Assembly (NCBI GenBank): GCA_022652655.1
Contig: JALCRQ010000001.1
Coordinates: 1 to 64,000 of the forward strand
Direction: 5' to 3'
DNA from: Oscillibacter sp.
Lineage (GTDB): Bacteria; Bacillota; Clostridia; Oscillospirales; Oscillospiraceae
DNA length: 64,000 bases
Each line of letters begins with the position of its first letter. The stretch's first letter is position 1. Below the pieces are notes generated by a model, which saw only the letters and a program-made list of their open reading frames with translations, ran no database searches and was not told the DNA's origin. This document shows, in pieces, positions 51,332-61,664 of the stretch. Made by a program: the position numbers and the translations under genes.

Positions 51332-52502
51332 CGAGATCAAGGCGCTGGACAGCCAGTATGTCATGCACACCTATAACCGCTTTCCGGTGGCGCTGGACCA
51401 CGGGCAGGGTGCGCGGCTCTACTCCCCGGAGGGGCGGGAATACATCGATTTTACCAGCGGCATCGGCGTCAGCGATCTTGGGTGCGGCTATGCCCCCTGG
51501 GTGGACGCCATCACGGCTCAGGCCAAAAAGCTGGGCCACGCGTCCAACCTCTTTTACACCGAGCCCTGCGCCCGCTTGGCCGAAATCCTCTGCCGGCGCA
51601 CGGGGGCAAGCTGTGCGTTTTTTGCCAACGGCGGCGGCGAGGCCAACGAGGGCATGATCAAGCTGGCCCGCAAATACAGCTTCGACCGGTACGGCGGCGG
51701 CCGCTCCGCCATCATTACCCTGAAAAACTCCTTCCACGGCCGGACGGTCACCACCCTGGCGGCCACCGGACAGGAGCAGTTCCACAACAGCTTTTTCCCC
51801 TTTACCGAGGGCTTCCGCTACGCCGCTGCCGACTCCATGGACTCCCTGCGGCAGACCGCCGGAGATGACGTGTGCGCCGTAATGGTGGAGCTTGTCCAGG
51901 GCGAGGGCGGCGTGCTGCCCCTGAATCCCGTCTATGTGCGGGCTCTGGCGGCGGTCTGCGCCCAAAAGGACTGGCTGCTGCTGGTGGACGAGGTGCAGAG
52001 CGGCGTGGGCCGCACAGGCTCGCTCTTTGCGTTCCAGCAGTATGGAATTGCGCCGGATGTAGTCTCCTTTGCCAAGGGAATCGCGGGGGGACTGCCCATG
52101 AGCGGTATCCTGGCGGGGGAGAAGTGCCGGGACGTCCTGGGCCCGGGAACCCACGCCACCACCTTCGGCGGCAATCCCGTCTGCGCGGCGGCGGGCCTGG
52201 TGGTGCAGGAGACGCTGAGCGATGATTTTTTGGAGGGCGTGAAGGAAAAGGGCGCTTACCTCCGGTCGCAGATCGAGGCGCTGAACCTGCCCTGCTTCGG
52301 CGCCACCCGGGGCATGGGCCTGATGATCGGCATCGAGGTGCGGGACGGCTTCAGCAACAGCGCCATCGCCGGGAAACTGACGGAGGCCGGGCTGCTGGTG
52401 CTGACCGCCGGGCCGGGCATGCGGCTTCTGCCGCCGCTGGTGATTACGAAGGATGAAATGGACGCGGGCGTAGCGATTATGAAGCGCGCGCTGGCCGGAT
52501 AG
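51321..52502 (+). CDS. argD: Acetylornithine aminotransferase
   Basis: A 393-residue class-III PLP aminotransferase. The PLP lysine is about residue 252 in SFAKGIAGGLPMSG, and VDEVQSGVGRTG supplies the Asp that contacts the pyridine ring. It converts N-acetylglutamate semialdehyde to N-acetylornithine. It overlaps argB and lies 18 bases before argF. Confidence 0.96.
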   Translation: MTSDEIKALDSQYVMHTYNRFPVALDHGQGARLYSPEGREYIDFTSGIGVSDLGCGYAPWVDAITAQAKKLGHASNLFYTEPCARLAEILCRRTGASCAFFANGGGEANEGMIKLARKYSFDRYGGGRSAIITLKNSFHGRTVTTLAATGQEQFHNSFFPFTEGFRYAAADSMDSLRQTAGDDVCAVMVELVQGEGGVLPLNPVYVRALAAVCAQKDWLLLVDEVQSGVGRTGSLFAFQQYGIAPDVVSFAKGIAGGLPMSGILAGEKCRDVLGPGTHATTFGGNPVCAAAGLVVQETLSDDFLEGVKEKGAYLRSQIEALNLPCFGATRGMGLMIGIEVRDGFSNSAIAGKLTEAGLLVLTAGPGMRLLPPLVITKDEMDAGVAIMKRALAG

Positions 52503-52520
52503 AAAGAGAGGACGGACAAG

Positions 52521-53504
52521 ATGAATCAACACACCCACTTTTTAAAACTGCTGGACTACACCCCCGACGAAATCCAGCAGCTTCTGGATACCGCCGCCGA
52601 CCTCAAGAGCAAGAAAAAGGCGGGGATTCCCCACCAGTATCTGCTGGGAAAAAACCTGGCGCTGATTTTTGAAAAGACCTCCACCCGGACGCGCTGCGCT
52701 TTCGAGGTGGCGGCCCGGGATCTGGGGATGGGTACCACCTACCTGGGGCCCACCGGCTCCCAGATCGGGACCAAGGAGTCCATCGCGGACACGGCCCGGG
52801 TGCTGGGCAGGATGTATGACGGCATCGAGTACCGGGGCTTCGGACAGAGTCTGGTGGAGGAGCTGGCGAAATACGCCGGTGTGCCGGTATTCAACGGCCT
52901 CACCAATGAATTTCACCCCACCCAGGTGCTGGCGGATCTTCTCACGGTGCAGGAGCATTTCGGCAGGCTCCGGGGCGTGAAGCTGGTCTATCTGGGCGAC
53001 GCCCGCTATAATATGGGCAATTCCCTGATGGTGGGCTGCGCCAAGATGGGCATGCACTTTGTGGCCTGTGCGCCGGAAAAGTATTTTCCGGATCGGGATC
53101 TGATACAGATCTGCCGGGAGATGGCGAAAAAAACCGGCGCCACGCTGGAATTTCTCACCGATCCCGCCGCCGCCGTGCAAAACGCCCAGGTGCTCTACAC
53201 CGACGTGTGGGTGTCCATGGGCGAACCCGTGGAGGCGTGGGCGCAGCGGATTGCGGATCTGGGGCCCTACCAGGTGACAAAGACCCTGATGGACGCTGCC
53301 GGGCCCCAGTGCCGCTTCATGCACTGCCTGCCCGCCTTCCACGATCTCAAGACCTCCATCGGCCGGGAGATGGGGGAGAAGTTCCACCGGGATGCCATGG
53401 AGGTGGAGGACGAGGTGTTCGAATCCCCGGCGTCCATCGTGTTCGACGAGGCCGAAAACCGGATGCACACCATCAAGGCCGTTTTGTACCAGCTGATGAA
53501 ATAA
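52521..53504 (+). CDS. argF: Ornithine carbamoyltransferase
   Basis: A 327-residue transferase. Carbamoyl-phosphate-binding STRTR is at residues 54-58, HPTQ in [12 protein letters not shown], and the ornithine-site HCLPAFHD at about 268-275. It forms citrulline, the substrate of ArgG. It is the last gene of the operon. carAB is not in the window. Confidence 0.97.
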   Translation: MNQHTHFLKLLDYTPDEIQQLLDTAADLKSKKKAGIPHQYLLGKNLALIFEKTSTRTRCAFEVAARDLGMGTTYLGPTGSQIGTKESIADTARVLGRMYDGIEYRGFGQSLVEELAKYAGVPVFNGLTNEFHPTQVLADLLTVQEHFGRLRGVKLVYLGDARYNMGNSLMVGCAKMGMHFVACAPEKYFPDRDLIQICREMAKKTGATLEFLTDPAAAVQNAQVLYTDVWVSMGEPVEAWAQRIADLGPYQVTKTLMDAAGPQCRFMHCLPAFHDLKTSIGREMGEKFHRDAMEVEDEVFESPASIVFDEAENRMHTIKAVLYQLMK

Positions 53505-53509
53505 AAGGG

Positions 53510-53541
53510 AAGGGCTCTCCTCCGGGGGAGCCTTTTCTTTT
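53510..53541 (+). terminator. Terminator of the arginine operon
   Basis: GGCTCTCC pairs with GGGGAGCC around a short loop, followed by TTTTCTTTT. Confidence 0.85.
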
Positions 53542-53679
53542 GCCCCGGGCTGTGCTATGATGGGCAAAACGTGAGAAAAGCTGCGCCGCAACCGTGAGTT
53601 GACAAAAAGAAACCCGCCGGTGGTGGCGCCCGCTCCTGGCGGCGTGTTACCATCTCTGCATCAAAAGGAGGGCGAAGCC

Positions 53680-54984
53680 ATGAACGAACCAGCTGGCGCT
53701 GTTTCTCCCCAGACACTGGGACAGCGGATTCAGGAGGGCCGCAGAGCGGCAAACCTTTCTCAGGAGGCGTTGGGCGAAAAACTGGAGGTTTCCCGGCAGG
53801 CGGTCTCCAAGTGGGAGAGCGATGCCGCCGTGCCGGAGCTTGATAAGCTGATTGCGATGAGCCGGCTGTTCGGCATCACGGTGGGACAGCTTCTGGGCGT
53901 CGAGGGCAAACCTGAGGAAAACGGGGCGGGCGGCGCACTGACAGAGCGGGAACTGGCGGCGGCGGAAGCCATCGCGGAAAAATACGCTGCGCAGGCCGGA
54001 CACCGACCCCGCTGGGGACGAAAGAAAAAATGGATCGTCGCCGCGGCCTGCCTGGCCGCGGCGGCGGGAATTGTGGGCGGCGTCTGCCGGGGTGTTTTCG
54101 TGATCCATGAGAAATTCAGCGATATGCAGGCGCAGGTCGACAGCATTCAAGGCAGTGTCGCGGGGCAGATCGGCGCCATGACCTCGCAGTTCCAATCCAT
54201 TTTAGATGAGCAAAACGATCTGCTGGCGGACAGCAGCGCCGTTGTGACGAATTTCGACTCCAATGCCGGAACCGTGACGCTGCGGGTAACCGCCATGCCC
54301 AGAGAGCTGCCGGAGGGAACCGGGGCTGTATTTTCCGCGGCCATGTCCGACGGACGGAAGCTGACGGCGAAGGCACAGAGCGACGGCGGCTCGTACTCCG
54401 TCTCCGACTGGGTGGTTCCCATGGACAAAGAGATCCGGATTACCGCCGCCTTTACCGGCGGCGGTGCGACGTATTCCGCTCTGATCGGCAGCTTTCCCGC
54501 GGCAAAGGAGAACTTTTCCTTCCGGGTTTTCGGCAGTTGCGGTGCTTCCTGGACAGGCGACAGCGACGCCGTGAGCCTGAGCGGACTGGACTTGAGCATT
54601 GACGCGGACAACCTGGAAGCCGTGCCGCTGGCAGGCGCGAAGAAGCTGGAGGTCACAGCGGTGGACGCGTGTTTTTACCGCAATCTGGAAACCACACCGG
54701 AGAAAACCTTCCCGGTGGACGACGCGCCGGCGCTGTGGAAATCCGCGGGCAGAATCGATCTGCAGAACAGAACGGGATTTGCGTTCCGGCTCACTCTGGG
54801 CGAGGGGGACACGGTGGTCGCCTGTACCCGCATCCGGGACAATTACGGACGCACCGCCTATGCGGTTTTGGGCGCGTGGGAACGCAGCGGCGGGGAGCTC
54901 CGGACGCCGGAGTATGCCTATGCGGCAAGTTCTTACGGCGATATGCTCATCGCCCCGTGGACGCCGGGCACGGCGCTGTCCTGA
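53680..54984 (+). CDS. Membrane-anchored XRE-family regulator with an extracytoplasmic domain
   Basis: A 434-residue protein. An XRE-type helix-turn-helix occupies about residues 10-65 (EALGEKLEVSRQAVSKWES). A charged linker leads to one membrane helix near 118-140, after a basic RKKK stop-transfer, then an extracellular part of about 290 residues with a short coiled-coil-like stretch and beta-rich domains. No known ligand domain is recognised. The design suggests a one-component sensor acting directly on DNA from the membrane. It lies 42 bases before malQ and may regulate glycogen/maltodextrin genes. The ATG at 53680 has AAAAGGAGGG upstream. Confidence 0.8.
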   Translation: MNEPAGAVSPQTLGQRIQEGRRAANLSQEALGEKLEVSRQAVSKWESDAAVPELDKLIAMSRLFGITVGQLLGVEGKPEENGAGGALTERELAAAEAIAEKYAAQAGHRPRWGRKKKWIVAAACLAAAAGIVGGVCRGVFVIHEKFSDMQAQVDSIQGSVAGQIGAMTSQFQSILDEQNDLLADSSAVVTNFDSNAGTVTLRVTAMPRELPEGTGAVFSAAMSDGRKLTAKAQSDGGSYSVSDWVVPMDKEIRITAAFTGGGATYSALIGSFPAAKENFSFRVFGSCGASWTGDSDAVSLSGLDLSIDADNLEAVPLAGAKKLEVTAVDACFYRNLETTPEKTFPVDDAPALWKSAGRIDLQNRTGFAFRLTLGEGDTVVACTRIRDNYGRTAYAVLGAWERSGGELRTPEYAYAASSYGDMLIAPWTPGTALS

Positions 54985-55026
54985 GCACGGCGCATTGCTG
55001 TGAATCGGAAAAAGGAGGCCCAGCCA

Positions 55027-56514
55027 ATGAGACGTTCCGCCGGAATTTTGCTCCCCGTTTTTTCTCTCCCCTCCCGGGAGGGCATCGGTACGCTGGGAGA
55101 GGGGGCCCGGGCCTTTGCGGACTTCCTGGCCCAATCCGGCCAGAGCTGGTGGCAGGTGCTGCCCGTGGGCCCCGCCGGGGCGGGAAACTCGCCCTATTCC
55201 GGACTCTCCGCCTATGCGGGCAGCCCGCTTTTGATCGACCTCGCGGCCCTGGCGGACGACGGGCTGCTGACGCCGGAGGAGCTTCCCGGCGTCTGCCCCG
55301 GCCGGGCGGCGCGGATCGACTATGCGGCGGTGGAGGCCGAAAAAATGCCGCTGCTGCGCCGGGCCTTCCGGCGGGGCTGGGAGCGGGACAGGGAGGCCGT
55401 CCGCGCCTTTGAGGAGGAAAACCGCGGGTGGCTGCCGGACTACGCCCTTTTTGAAGCCCTCCGGCAGCGGTTCGGCCTGCGGCCCTGGACGGACTGGCCG
55501 GACGCCGGCCTGCGGCACAGAGAGCCCCAGGCCCTGGAGCGGTGCCGCCGGGAGCTCCGCGAGGAGATCGAATTTCACACCTATGTGCAGTACCTCTTTC
55601 ATCTTCAGTGGCGGGCGCTTAAGACCTATGCCAACGGTTTGGGCGTCCGGCTTATGGGTGATCTGCCCATCTATCTCGCTCTGGATTCCGCCGACGTGTG
55701 GGCGGAGCCGGAGAACTTTCAGCTGGATGCCGAGGGGCGGCCCGCGGCGTCGGCAGGCGTGCCGCCCGACGCCTTCAGCGCGGAGGGCCAGCTGTGGGGC
55801 AGCCCGCTTTACAACTGGGAGGCCATGAAGCGCGACGGCTACGGCTGGTGGATCCGGCGGGTGGACGGCGCGGCGAAGCTGTTCGACGCCCTGCGCATCG
55901 ACCACTTCCGGGGCTTTGAGAGCTACTGGGCCGTTCCCGCAGGCGCCGCCTCCGCCCGGGAGGGACGGTGGATCAAGGGCCCTGGCATGGATCTGGTGGG
56001 GGTGCTGACAGGATGGTTCCCCCGGCTCCGGTTCGTCGCTGAGGATCTGGGACTGCTGACGCCGGAGGTGGGAGAGCTTCTCCGGGCCTCCGGTATTCCC
56101 GGCATGAAGGTGCTGGAGTTTGCCTTTACCGGCGGCGCGTCCAACCTCTATCTGCCCCACAACTATCCGTCCCGCTGCGTCTGCTATACCGGCACCCACG
56201 ACAACGCTCCGGCGGCGGCCTGGCGGGACGCGCTGGGGGCAGAGGAACGCCGGGCCGCGGAGCGGTATCTGGGCGTCCCGGCCGGCGGGGACCTGGCCGC
56301 CGCCCTTTTGCGGGCGGGGATGAGTTCTGTGGCGGAGCTGTTTATGGCCCAGATGCAGGACTGGCTGGGCCTGGGCGGGGATGCCCGGACCAACATCCCG
56401 GGCACGCCCCTGGGAAACTGGCGCTGGCGCATGACGCAGGAGCAGCTGGCGGCGGCGCCGGCGGAAGAAATCCGGGCGCTGACGGCGCTGTACGGCCGCT
56501 GCCGGGAGGCGTGA
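55027..56514 (+). CDS. malQ: 4-alpha-glucanotransferase (amylomaltase)
   Basis: A 495-residue GH77 enzyme that transfers glucan chains between maltodextrins. The N-terminal motif GILLPVFSLPSREGIGTLG, the catalytic nucleophile region ALRIDHFRGFESYWAVP and the acid/base Glu in VAEDLG fit the family. The ATG at 55027 has AAAGGAGG at good spacing; a GTG nine codons earlier is less well placed. It lies with a regulator gene and about 3 kb before the glgBCD genes. Confidence 0.95.
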   Translation: MRRSAGILLPVFSLPSREGIGTLGEGARAFADFLAQSGQSWWQVLPVGPAGAGNSPYSGLSAYAGSPLLIDLAALADDGLLTPEELPGVCPGRAARIDYAAVEAEKMPLLRRAFRRGWERDREAVRAFEEENRGWLPDYALFEALRQRFGLRPWTDWPDAGLRHREPQALERCRRELREEIEFHTYVQYLFHLQWRALKTYANGLGVRLMGDLPIYLALDSADVWAEPENFQLDAEGRPAASAGVPPDAFSAEGQLWGSPLYNWEAMKRDGYGWWIRRVDGAAKLFDALRIDHFRGFESYWAVPAGAASAREGRWIKGPGMDLVGVLTGWFPRLRFVAEDLGLLTPEVGELLRASGIPGMKVLEFAFTGGASNLYLPHNYPSRCVCYTGTHDNAPAAAWRDALGAEERRAAERYLGVPAGGDLAAALLRAGMSSVAELFMAQMQDWLGLGGDARTNIPGTPLGNWRWRMTQEQLAAAPAEEIRALTALYGRCREA

Positions 56515-56556
56515 AGCGCATCCTCTGCCGCTGGGGGAGATTCCCTGCGCACAGAA

Positions 56557-56606
56557 TAAACCATCCGCCGGACGGAGCCGAGGCTCCTTCCGGCGGATGG
56601 TTTTTA
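56557..56606 (+). terminator. Bidirectional terminator after malQ
   Basis: AAACCATCCGCCGGA pairs with its complement through a long, nearly perfect hairpin ending in TTTTT. It is shared with the convergent glycosyltransferase. Confidence 0.92.
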
Positions 56607-56641
56607 CGGCGATTTGCAGGCAATCCCGCACCGAACAAGGA

Positions 56642-57922
56642 CTACCGGGGGACGCCCGCGGAGTCGGCGGTGGGGGTGTGGCGGATGGGTTTCCACTCCA
56701 CCTTGCGGAAAAGCGCCGTCACGGCAATGGGGAGATAGGTGAGCATAAAAAACGGAAAAAGAGGCAGATAGCAGAGCTTCCGCCAGGCGGAGGCGGGGAT
56801 TCGCCGCCACTCCGTAAGTACCGTCACAAGTCCGCAGAGGAACATCACCGCCCAGTAGCCGATGCCCAGCACAATCAAAAAATGAACCGTCAGCGCCTGC
56901 ACAGCCGCGGATGCGGCGGCGGGACCGGAAAGGCGGGCGGCCCAGGCAAGACCGTTGAAAAGCAGGACCAGCGCCGCGCCCAGAAGGCCGGGCATCAGAT
57001 TGAACAGCATGTCGCAGCAGGAGATGGCGTGCCGCCCGCCCCGGAAACTCTCCCGGGCCAGGGACAGACCATACTTGGCGTCCACCTGGTAGAAGCCCTT
57101 GGACCAGCGCAGGCGCTGATCCCAGGATTGATGGAAGGCGGTGGGCTGCTCGTCAAACACCACTGCCCGGTCGCAGTAGCCGATGGGAAAGTCCCGCACG
57201 GCGCAGTCTGCCGAAAACTCAATATCCTCCGTGAGAAGGTGAAAGGGCCAGCCGCCGTTTTCCTGAATCAGGCGGTGGGAGATGAAAAATCCCGTGCCGC
57301 CCACAGCGCAGTTCAGGCCCAGCAGGCTGCGGGGAAAATTCAAAAACCGCGCCTGGCGCAGAAACCAGATGGAATACCCTGCGGAAATCCAGTTCTGGCC
57401 GAAATTTTTGGAGCTGCGGTAGCAGGTGATGGCGTCATAGCCCCCACGGTCGTATGTCTTGTTCATCTCAGCGGTGAAATTTTCGTCTACCACGTTGTCC
57501 GCGTCGAAGATGAAGTAGCCGTCGTATTTTTTCCCGTCGGACCGGAGGAGCATCCGGCGAAAGAAAAAGTCCAGCGCGTAGCCCTTGCCCACCTGGGACT
57601 GGTTCCACCGGCGCACAACGAAGGCACCCGCCGCCTCAGCCGCCTGGGCGGTGCGGTCGGTGCAGTTGTCGGCGATGACATAAATATCCAGCTTCTCCCG
57701 GGGGTAGTGCTGCCGGAGGAGACTTTCCACAAGACCGGCGATGACGCCCTCCTCGTTCCGGGCGGCGATCACGGCAGCGTAGCGGTGTTCCTCCCGGGCC
57801 TCCGGCTCCGCAAAGCAGGATTTATAGATGAGCCCCACCGCCAGGAAAATCAGCTGGGTAACCGCGGAGGCGGCCAGCACCAGCAGAAAGAGCAGATTCA
57901 GAAAATTCAAAACAGCTGCCAT
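56642..57922 (-). CDS. Family 2 processive-type membrane glycosyltransferase
   Basis: A 426-residue protein. An N-terminal membrane helix is followed by a GT-A domain with VIAARNEEGV, DNCTDRT, the metal-binding FDADNVVD, the acceptor TEDIEF and the QxxRW-type signature QRLRWSKG. Three or four C-terminal membrane helices follow. This layout is shared with cellulose and hyaluronan synthase-like enzymes, so it probably makes or extends a surface polysaccharide; the product is unknown. The start at 57922 follows GAAGGGTG. Confidence 0.9.
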   Translation of the reverse strand: MAAVLNFLNLLFLLVLAASAVTQLIFLAVGLIYKSCFAEPEAREEHRYAAVIAARNEEGVIAGLVESLLRQHYPREKLDIYVIADNCTDRTAQAAEAAGAFVVRRWNQSQVGKGYALDFFFRRMLLRSDGKKYDGYFIFDADNVVDENFTAEMNKTYDRGGYDAITCYRSSKNFGQNWISAGYSIWFLRQARFLNFPRSLLGLNCAVGGTGFFISHRLIQENGGWPFHLLTEDIEFSADCAVRDFPIGYCDRAVVFDEQPTAFHQSWDQRLRWSKGFYQVDAKYGLSLARESFRGGRHAISCCDMLFNLMPGLLGAALVLLFNGLAWAARLSGPAAASAAVQALTVHFLIVLGIGYWAVMFLCGLVTVLTEWRRIPASAWRKLCYLPLFPFFMLTYLPIAVTALFRKVEWKPIRHTPTADSAGVPR

Positions 57923-58015
57923 GAAACTGCACCCTTCTCTCAAAATTCACATCTGAAGCTCATTATAGGCTGATTTCCGGGCTTTTCAAGCCTGACTTTG
58001 GCGGCCGGGCATAGG

Positions 58016-58050
58016 AGAGGAGCGAGGCGCCCTGTGCGCCCCGCTCCCTG
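58016..58050 (-). terminator. Probable spoVT terminator
   Basis: GGAGCG-GGCGC pairs with its complement (58016-58050) with one wobble. The minus-strand tail is only pyrimidine-rich (TCTCC), so termination may be weak and the glycosyltransferase read through. Confidence 0.5.
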
Positions 58051-58063
58051 AAAATCCCAAGGT

Positions 58064-58606
58064 TCAGCTTTCCATATGCTTGCCCAAAAACGCGGCGATG
58101 GTCTGAACCAGCTTGTACTCCGTGTCCCCGGTGGGGGGCATGGGCTCCTGGCCGATCAGCACCACCAGACCCAGCAGGTCGCCCTCCGACAAGATGGGCG
58201 CGGCCACCGCGGCGATCAGGCGGTCGCCGCCGTCGGAGACGGCGATGCCCGGCGCGTCGGCGGCGCGCTGATAGATTTTGCGTCCCTCCAGGATCTGCTC
58301 CAGATCGGCGGAAATCCGTTTGCCCATCAGCTCCCGGCGGCCGCCGCCCGCCACGGCCAGAAAGCTGTCGCGGTCGGTGACGGCGCAGATGAAGCCGGTG
58401 CTTTTATTCAGGGTTTCGCACAGCTGCGCGGCAAAATCCTCCACCCCTCCCAGCTGGGAGTATTTCTTAAAAATGACTTCGCCTTCCCGGCTCGTATAAA
58501 TTTCCAGCGGGTCGCCCTCGCGGATGCGCATGGTGCGGCGGATTTCCTTGGGAATCACCACCCGGCCCAGATCGTCAATCCTGCGGACTATTCCTGTTGC
58601 TTTCAC
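58064..58606 (-). CDS. spoVT: Stage V sporulation protein T (AbrB-family regulator)
   Basis: A 180-residue regulator. The AbrB-type swapped-hairpin DNA-binding domain is at residues 1-50 (GIVRRIDDLGRVVIPKEIRRTM), followed by a GAF-like domain (about 60-178). SpoVT tunes late forespore genes. The start is GTG at 58606 with GGAGGT eight bases upstream. Its presence suggests a spore-forming lineage. No other sporulation gene lies within the window. Confidence 0.95.
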   Translation of the reverse strand: MKATGIVRRIDDLGRVVIPKEIRRTMRIREGDPLEIYTSREGEVIFKKYSQLGGVEDFAAQLCETLNKSTGFICAVTDRDSFLAVAGGGRRELMGKRISADLEQILEGRKIYQRAADAPGIAVSDGGDRLIAAVAAPILSEGDLLGLVVLIGQEPMPPTGDTEYKLVQTIAAFLGKHMES

Positions 58607-58748
58607 CAGATACTACCTCCATACAGTTTCTCATTTTAAGGCAGAAGAAAACTCTTTGACAGAAATTAGTATCCGCATTTTACCTGCGGCTATTCAGCAG
58701 GAATCATTTGACAAATCGACGGCGCCGATCCTCTGCGGCGGCCGCCGT

Positions 58749-59447
58749 TTAGAGCGTCATCTCGCTGTGGATGATGCCCCGCAGCTTCCATGCGCCGTTC
58801 TGCCGGACGAACACCAGCTTCAGGGCGCACCAGTCGGCCCCGCCGTACTGCGGGTCCAGGGAGCTGAAATGATATTCCACGAACTGTGCGTCGGGATAGG
58901 CGTCAGCTGCGTTTTCCGGGGAATTGCCGGATTGGGCGGCTGTGTTGACCGACACGTCGGGAGCTTTGGTATAGTCCGTATTCCAGACGAACCGGGCCCA
59001 GTATTCCGCCGCGGTCATGCGGATGGGCTCCCCGCTGCCGTCGTAGATGCCCCAGGTGCGGACGGCGGGATCTGCTGAAAACTGCGCCAGCTCCTCCGCC
59101 GTCGCCGTATAATCCGCCTGCGGATTTACGGTGGAGTAGGGCGTAAAGGTCACGCCCCGGCGGGGATCGGCCCAGGCGCTGACAGCTTCAAAATCGCCTG
59201 CGGCCATGTCGGCCAGCAGGGCGTCCGCCGCGCTCTCCAGCTCCGCGTCCCCGGATTCCTCCGATGATGCGCCGGCGGGGGCCGATGCGGATGCGGATTC
59301 CGCCGCGGCGGGTCTTGGCGGTGGGGCGTCCGCGGACGATCCGGCGGCTGTATTGTCCCTGCGGCCGCAGCCGCTCAGCAGGATCAGTGCCGCCGCCGCA
59401 GCCAGAAGCCCCCGCCTGTATGCCGATGTGGTGTTCGTGATCATCAC
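58749..59447 (-). CDS. Putative lipoprotein of unknown function
   Basis: A 232-residue protein with a signal peptide ending in a lipobox (LLSGC, Cys about residue 27). An Ala/Ser/Pro/Glu-rich linker (about 30-70) leads to a soluble domain. The end of the domain (DWCALKLVFVRQNGAWKLRGI) has the strand pattern of NTF2-like or DUF4829-like extracytoplasmic domains; this is a weak resemblance only. A TATAAT (59480-59485) lies upstream on the minus strand. Confidence 0.72.
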   Translation of the reverse strand: MMITNTTSAYRRGLLAAAAALILLSGCGRRDNTAAGSSADAPPPRPAAAESASASAPAGASSEESGDAELESAADALLADMAAGDFEAVSAWADPRRGVTFTPYSTVNPQADYTATAEELAQFSADPAVRTWGIYDGSGEPIRMTAAEYWARFVWNTDYTKAPDVSVNTAAQSGNSPENAADAYPDAQFVEYHFSSLDPQYGGADWCALKLVFVRQNGAWKLRGIIHSEMTL

Positions 59448-59599
59448 TCCCTGTGTCGGTTATGCAAAATAACGGTCTTATTATAAAGACGCGCCCAATG
59501 GAAAAAAGTTTCAAAAATGTTTTTCCCGGAGAAAAGCCGGAGTCGAAACCGAGGCCCCCTTTTTCCCCTTGCGCAAGGTGAAATTCGACGGCAGTGTCC

Positions 59600-59628
59600 T
59601 TGACGCATTCCGGGCAAAACAGTATAAT
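59600..59628 (+). promoter_or_regulatory. Promoter of the glgBCD operon
   Basis: TTGACG (59600-59605) and a perfect TATAAT (59623-59628), spacing 17, giving a leader of about 100 nt before the ATG at 59736. Confidence 0.75.
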
Positions 59629-59735
59629 AAAGCCATACAGAGGAAAAATTGACCTGTGCCGCCGGCGAGAGAGGGTTCCGCCCTTTTTTACCGCCGGAGG
59701 GCGCGGGAGAGATACAAGGCGGGGAGGCGGTATCC

Positions 59736-61664
59736 ATGGACGATCCGGTATGGACCCGGCAGTTTCACCAGGGGACGCTGACCGACGGCTGGCGCTGGTT
59801 CGGCGCCCATCCGGCGGAGCGCGGCGGCCGGGCCGGCTGGCGCTTTCGGGTGTGGGCGCCCCACGCCGCGGCCGTCAGTGTGGTGGGGGATTTCAACGGC
59901 TGGGACGCCGCCTGTTCCCCGCTTACCCGCAGAGGCGAAATCTGGGAGGGCTTTGTCCCGGAAGCGCCGGCGTTCACCTCTTATAAATACGCCGTGACCG
60001 GTGCGGACGGGACGGTCCGATTCAAGGCCGACCCCTTCGGCTTTCACGCCGAGACCAGGCCCGCCACCGCCAGCAAGCTCTTTGACATCGAGGGGTTCCG
60101 CTGGGGCGACGGGGCGTTTTTAAAGCGCCGGGAGAGCCGGCCGGTCTACTCATCGCCGCTGAATATTTACGAGGTGCATCTGGGCTCCTGGCGGCGGAGA
60201 GAGAATGGGAATTTTTACGATTACCGCTCCCTGGCCCGGGAGCTGGCGGCCTACGTCAAGGAACTGCACTACACCGCGGTGGAGCTGCTCCCTGTGACGG
60301 AGCACCCCCTGGACGACTCCTGGGGCTACCAGTGTACGGGGTATTTCGCCCCCACCTCCCGGTTCGGCACGCCGGAGGACTTCATGTGGTTTGTCAACCA
60401 CCTGCATCAAAACGGCATCGCCGTCCTGCTGGACTGGGTGCCTGCCCATTTCTGCAAGGACGAGCAGGGGCTGCGGGAGTTCGACGGAAGCTGCTGCTAC
60501 GAATACGCCGACCACAGCAAGTGGGAGCACGCCTCCTGGGGCACCCGGGTTTTTGACTACGGCCGGGGCGAGGTGGTCAGCTTTCTCCTCTCCTCCGCCC
60601 GGTACTGGCTGGAATGCTATCATATTGACGGACTGCGGGTGGACGCGGTGGCGTCCATGCTGTATCTGGACTATGACCGGCCCGCAGGAACCTGGCTGCC
60701 CAATCAGTACGGCGGGCGGGAGAATCTGGAGGCCGTGGCGTTTCTCAAGGCGCTCAACCGCATGGCCTTCAGCGTGGATCCGGGCGTGCTGATGATCGCG
60801 GAGGAGTCCACGGCCTGGCCCCTGGTGACAAAACCCACCGACGTGGGCGGCCTGGGCTTCAATCTCAAGTGGAACATGGGGTGGATGAACGACATCTGCC
60901 ACTATCTCAAGCTGGATCCCTGGTTCCGCCAGTACCACCACAAGGATCTCACCTTTTCCATGATGTACGCCTTTTCGGAGAATTATGTCCTGCCCATTTC
61001 CCACGATGAGGTGGTGCACATGAAGGGCTCCGTGGTGGGCAAGATGCCCGGCGACTATCCCAATCAGCTGCGGTGCCTCCGGGGCTTTTACGCCTATCAG
61101 CTGGCGCACCCGGGGAAAAAGCTCCTCTTTATGGGCGCGGAGCTGGGACAGTGGAGCGAGTGGAACGCCGACGGGCAGCTGGACTGGTATCTGCTGGACA
61201 GCGAGGAGAATCAAAAGACCCTGGCGTTTTTCCGCGCGGCCAACGCCTTCTACCGCAAAACGCCCGCCCTGTGGGAGATCGACTTCGACTGGAGCGGCTT
61301 TGAGTGGCTGGTGTCCGACGACAACCATAACAATGTGGTGGCGTTTGTGCGCCGGGACCGCAGGGGAGGCGAGCTCCTGTGCGTGGTGAATTTCTCGCCC
61401 AACGCGTATGACAACTACCGCCTGGGTGTGCCGCCCCACAGTGCGTATGTGCCCTGCTTCAGCACCGACGCCCCCGCGTTCGGCGGAGAGGGCTTCGGCG
61501 ACAGCGCCCCCGTTGCGGCGGAGCCGGTGCCTGCCCACGGAAAGGACCAGTCCGTCGTACTGCGGATTCCGCCCTTCGGCGGCGTATTTTTAAGGGGGAA
61601 GGGAAAGCTGCCCCGGCGAAAGGAGACGGCGGCCGGCAAAGACGCGCAAAAGACCGGAAAATGA
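59736..61664 (+). CDS. glgB: 1,4-alpha-glucan branching enzyme
   Basis: A 642-residue GH13 enzyme forming the alpha-1,6 branches of glycogen. A CBM48 domain ([20 protein letters not shown], about residues 37-56) precedes the catalytic barrel. The nucleophile Asp is about residue 303 in [10 protein letters not shown], the acid/base Glu about 356 in MIAEEST, and [11 protein letters not shown] follows. The ATG at 59736 has GGGGAGG upstream. The C-terminus is basic and ends beyond the usual domain; its last bases share a repeat with the glgC leader. Confidence 0.95.
   Translation: MDDPVWTRQFHQGTLTDGWRWFGAHPAERGGRAGWRFRVWAPHAAAVSVVGDFNGWDAACSPLTRRGEIWEGFVPEAPAFTSYKYAVTGADGTVRFKADPFGFHAETRPATASKLFDIEGFRWGDGAFLKRRESRPVYSSPLNIYEVHLGSWRRRENGNFYDYRSLARELAAYVKELHYTAVELLPVTEHPLDDSWGYQCTGYFAPTSRFGTPEDFMWFVNHLHQNGIAVLLDWVPAHFCKDEQGLREFDGSCCYEYADHSKWEHASWGTRVFDYGRGEVVSFLLSSARYWLECYHIDGLRVDAVASMLYLDYDRPAGTWLPNQYGGRENLEAVAFLKALNRMAFSVDPGVLMIAEESTAWPLVTKPTDVGGLGFNLKWNMGWMNDICHYLKLDPWFRQYHHKDLTFSMMYAFSENYVLPISHDEVVHMKGSVVGKMPGDYPNQLRCLRGFYAYQLAHPGKKLLFMGAELGQWSEWNADGQLDWYLLDSEENQKTLAFFRAANAFYRKTPALWEIDFDWSGFEWLVSDDNHNNVVAFVRRDRRGGELLCVVNFSPNAYDNYRLGVPPHSAYVPCFSTDAPAFGGEGFGDSAPVAAEPVPAHGKDQSVVLRIPPFGGVFLRGKGKLPRRKETAAGKDAQKTGK

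Noticed and set aside
54202..56631. Long minus-strand open frame across malQ and the XRE gene
   Set aside because: It is antisense to two genes with clear motifs and good ribosome sites.
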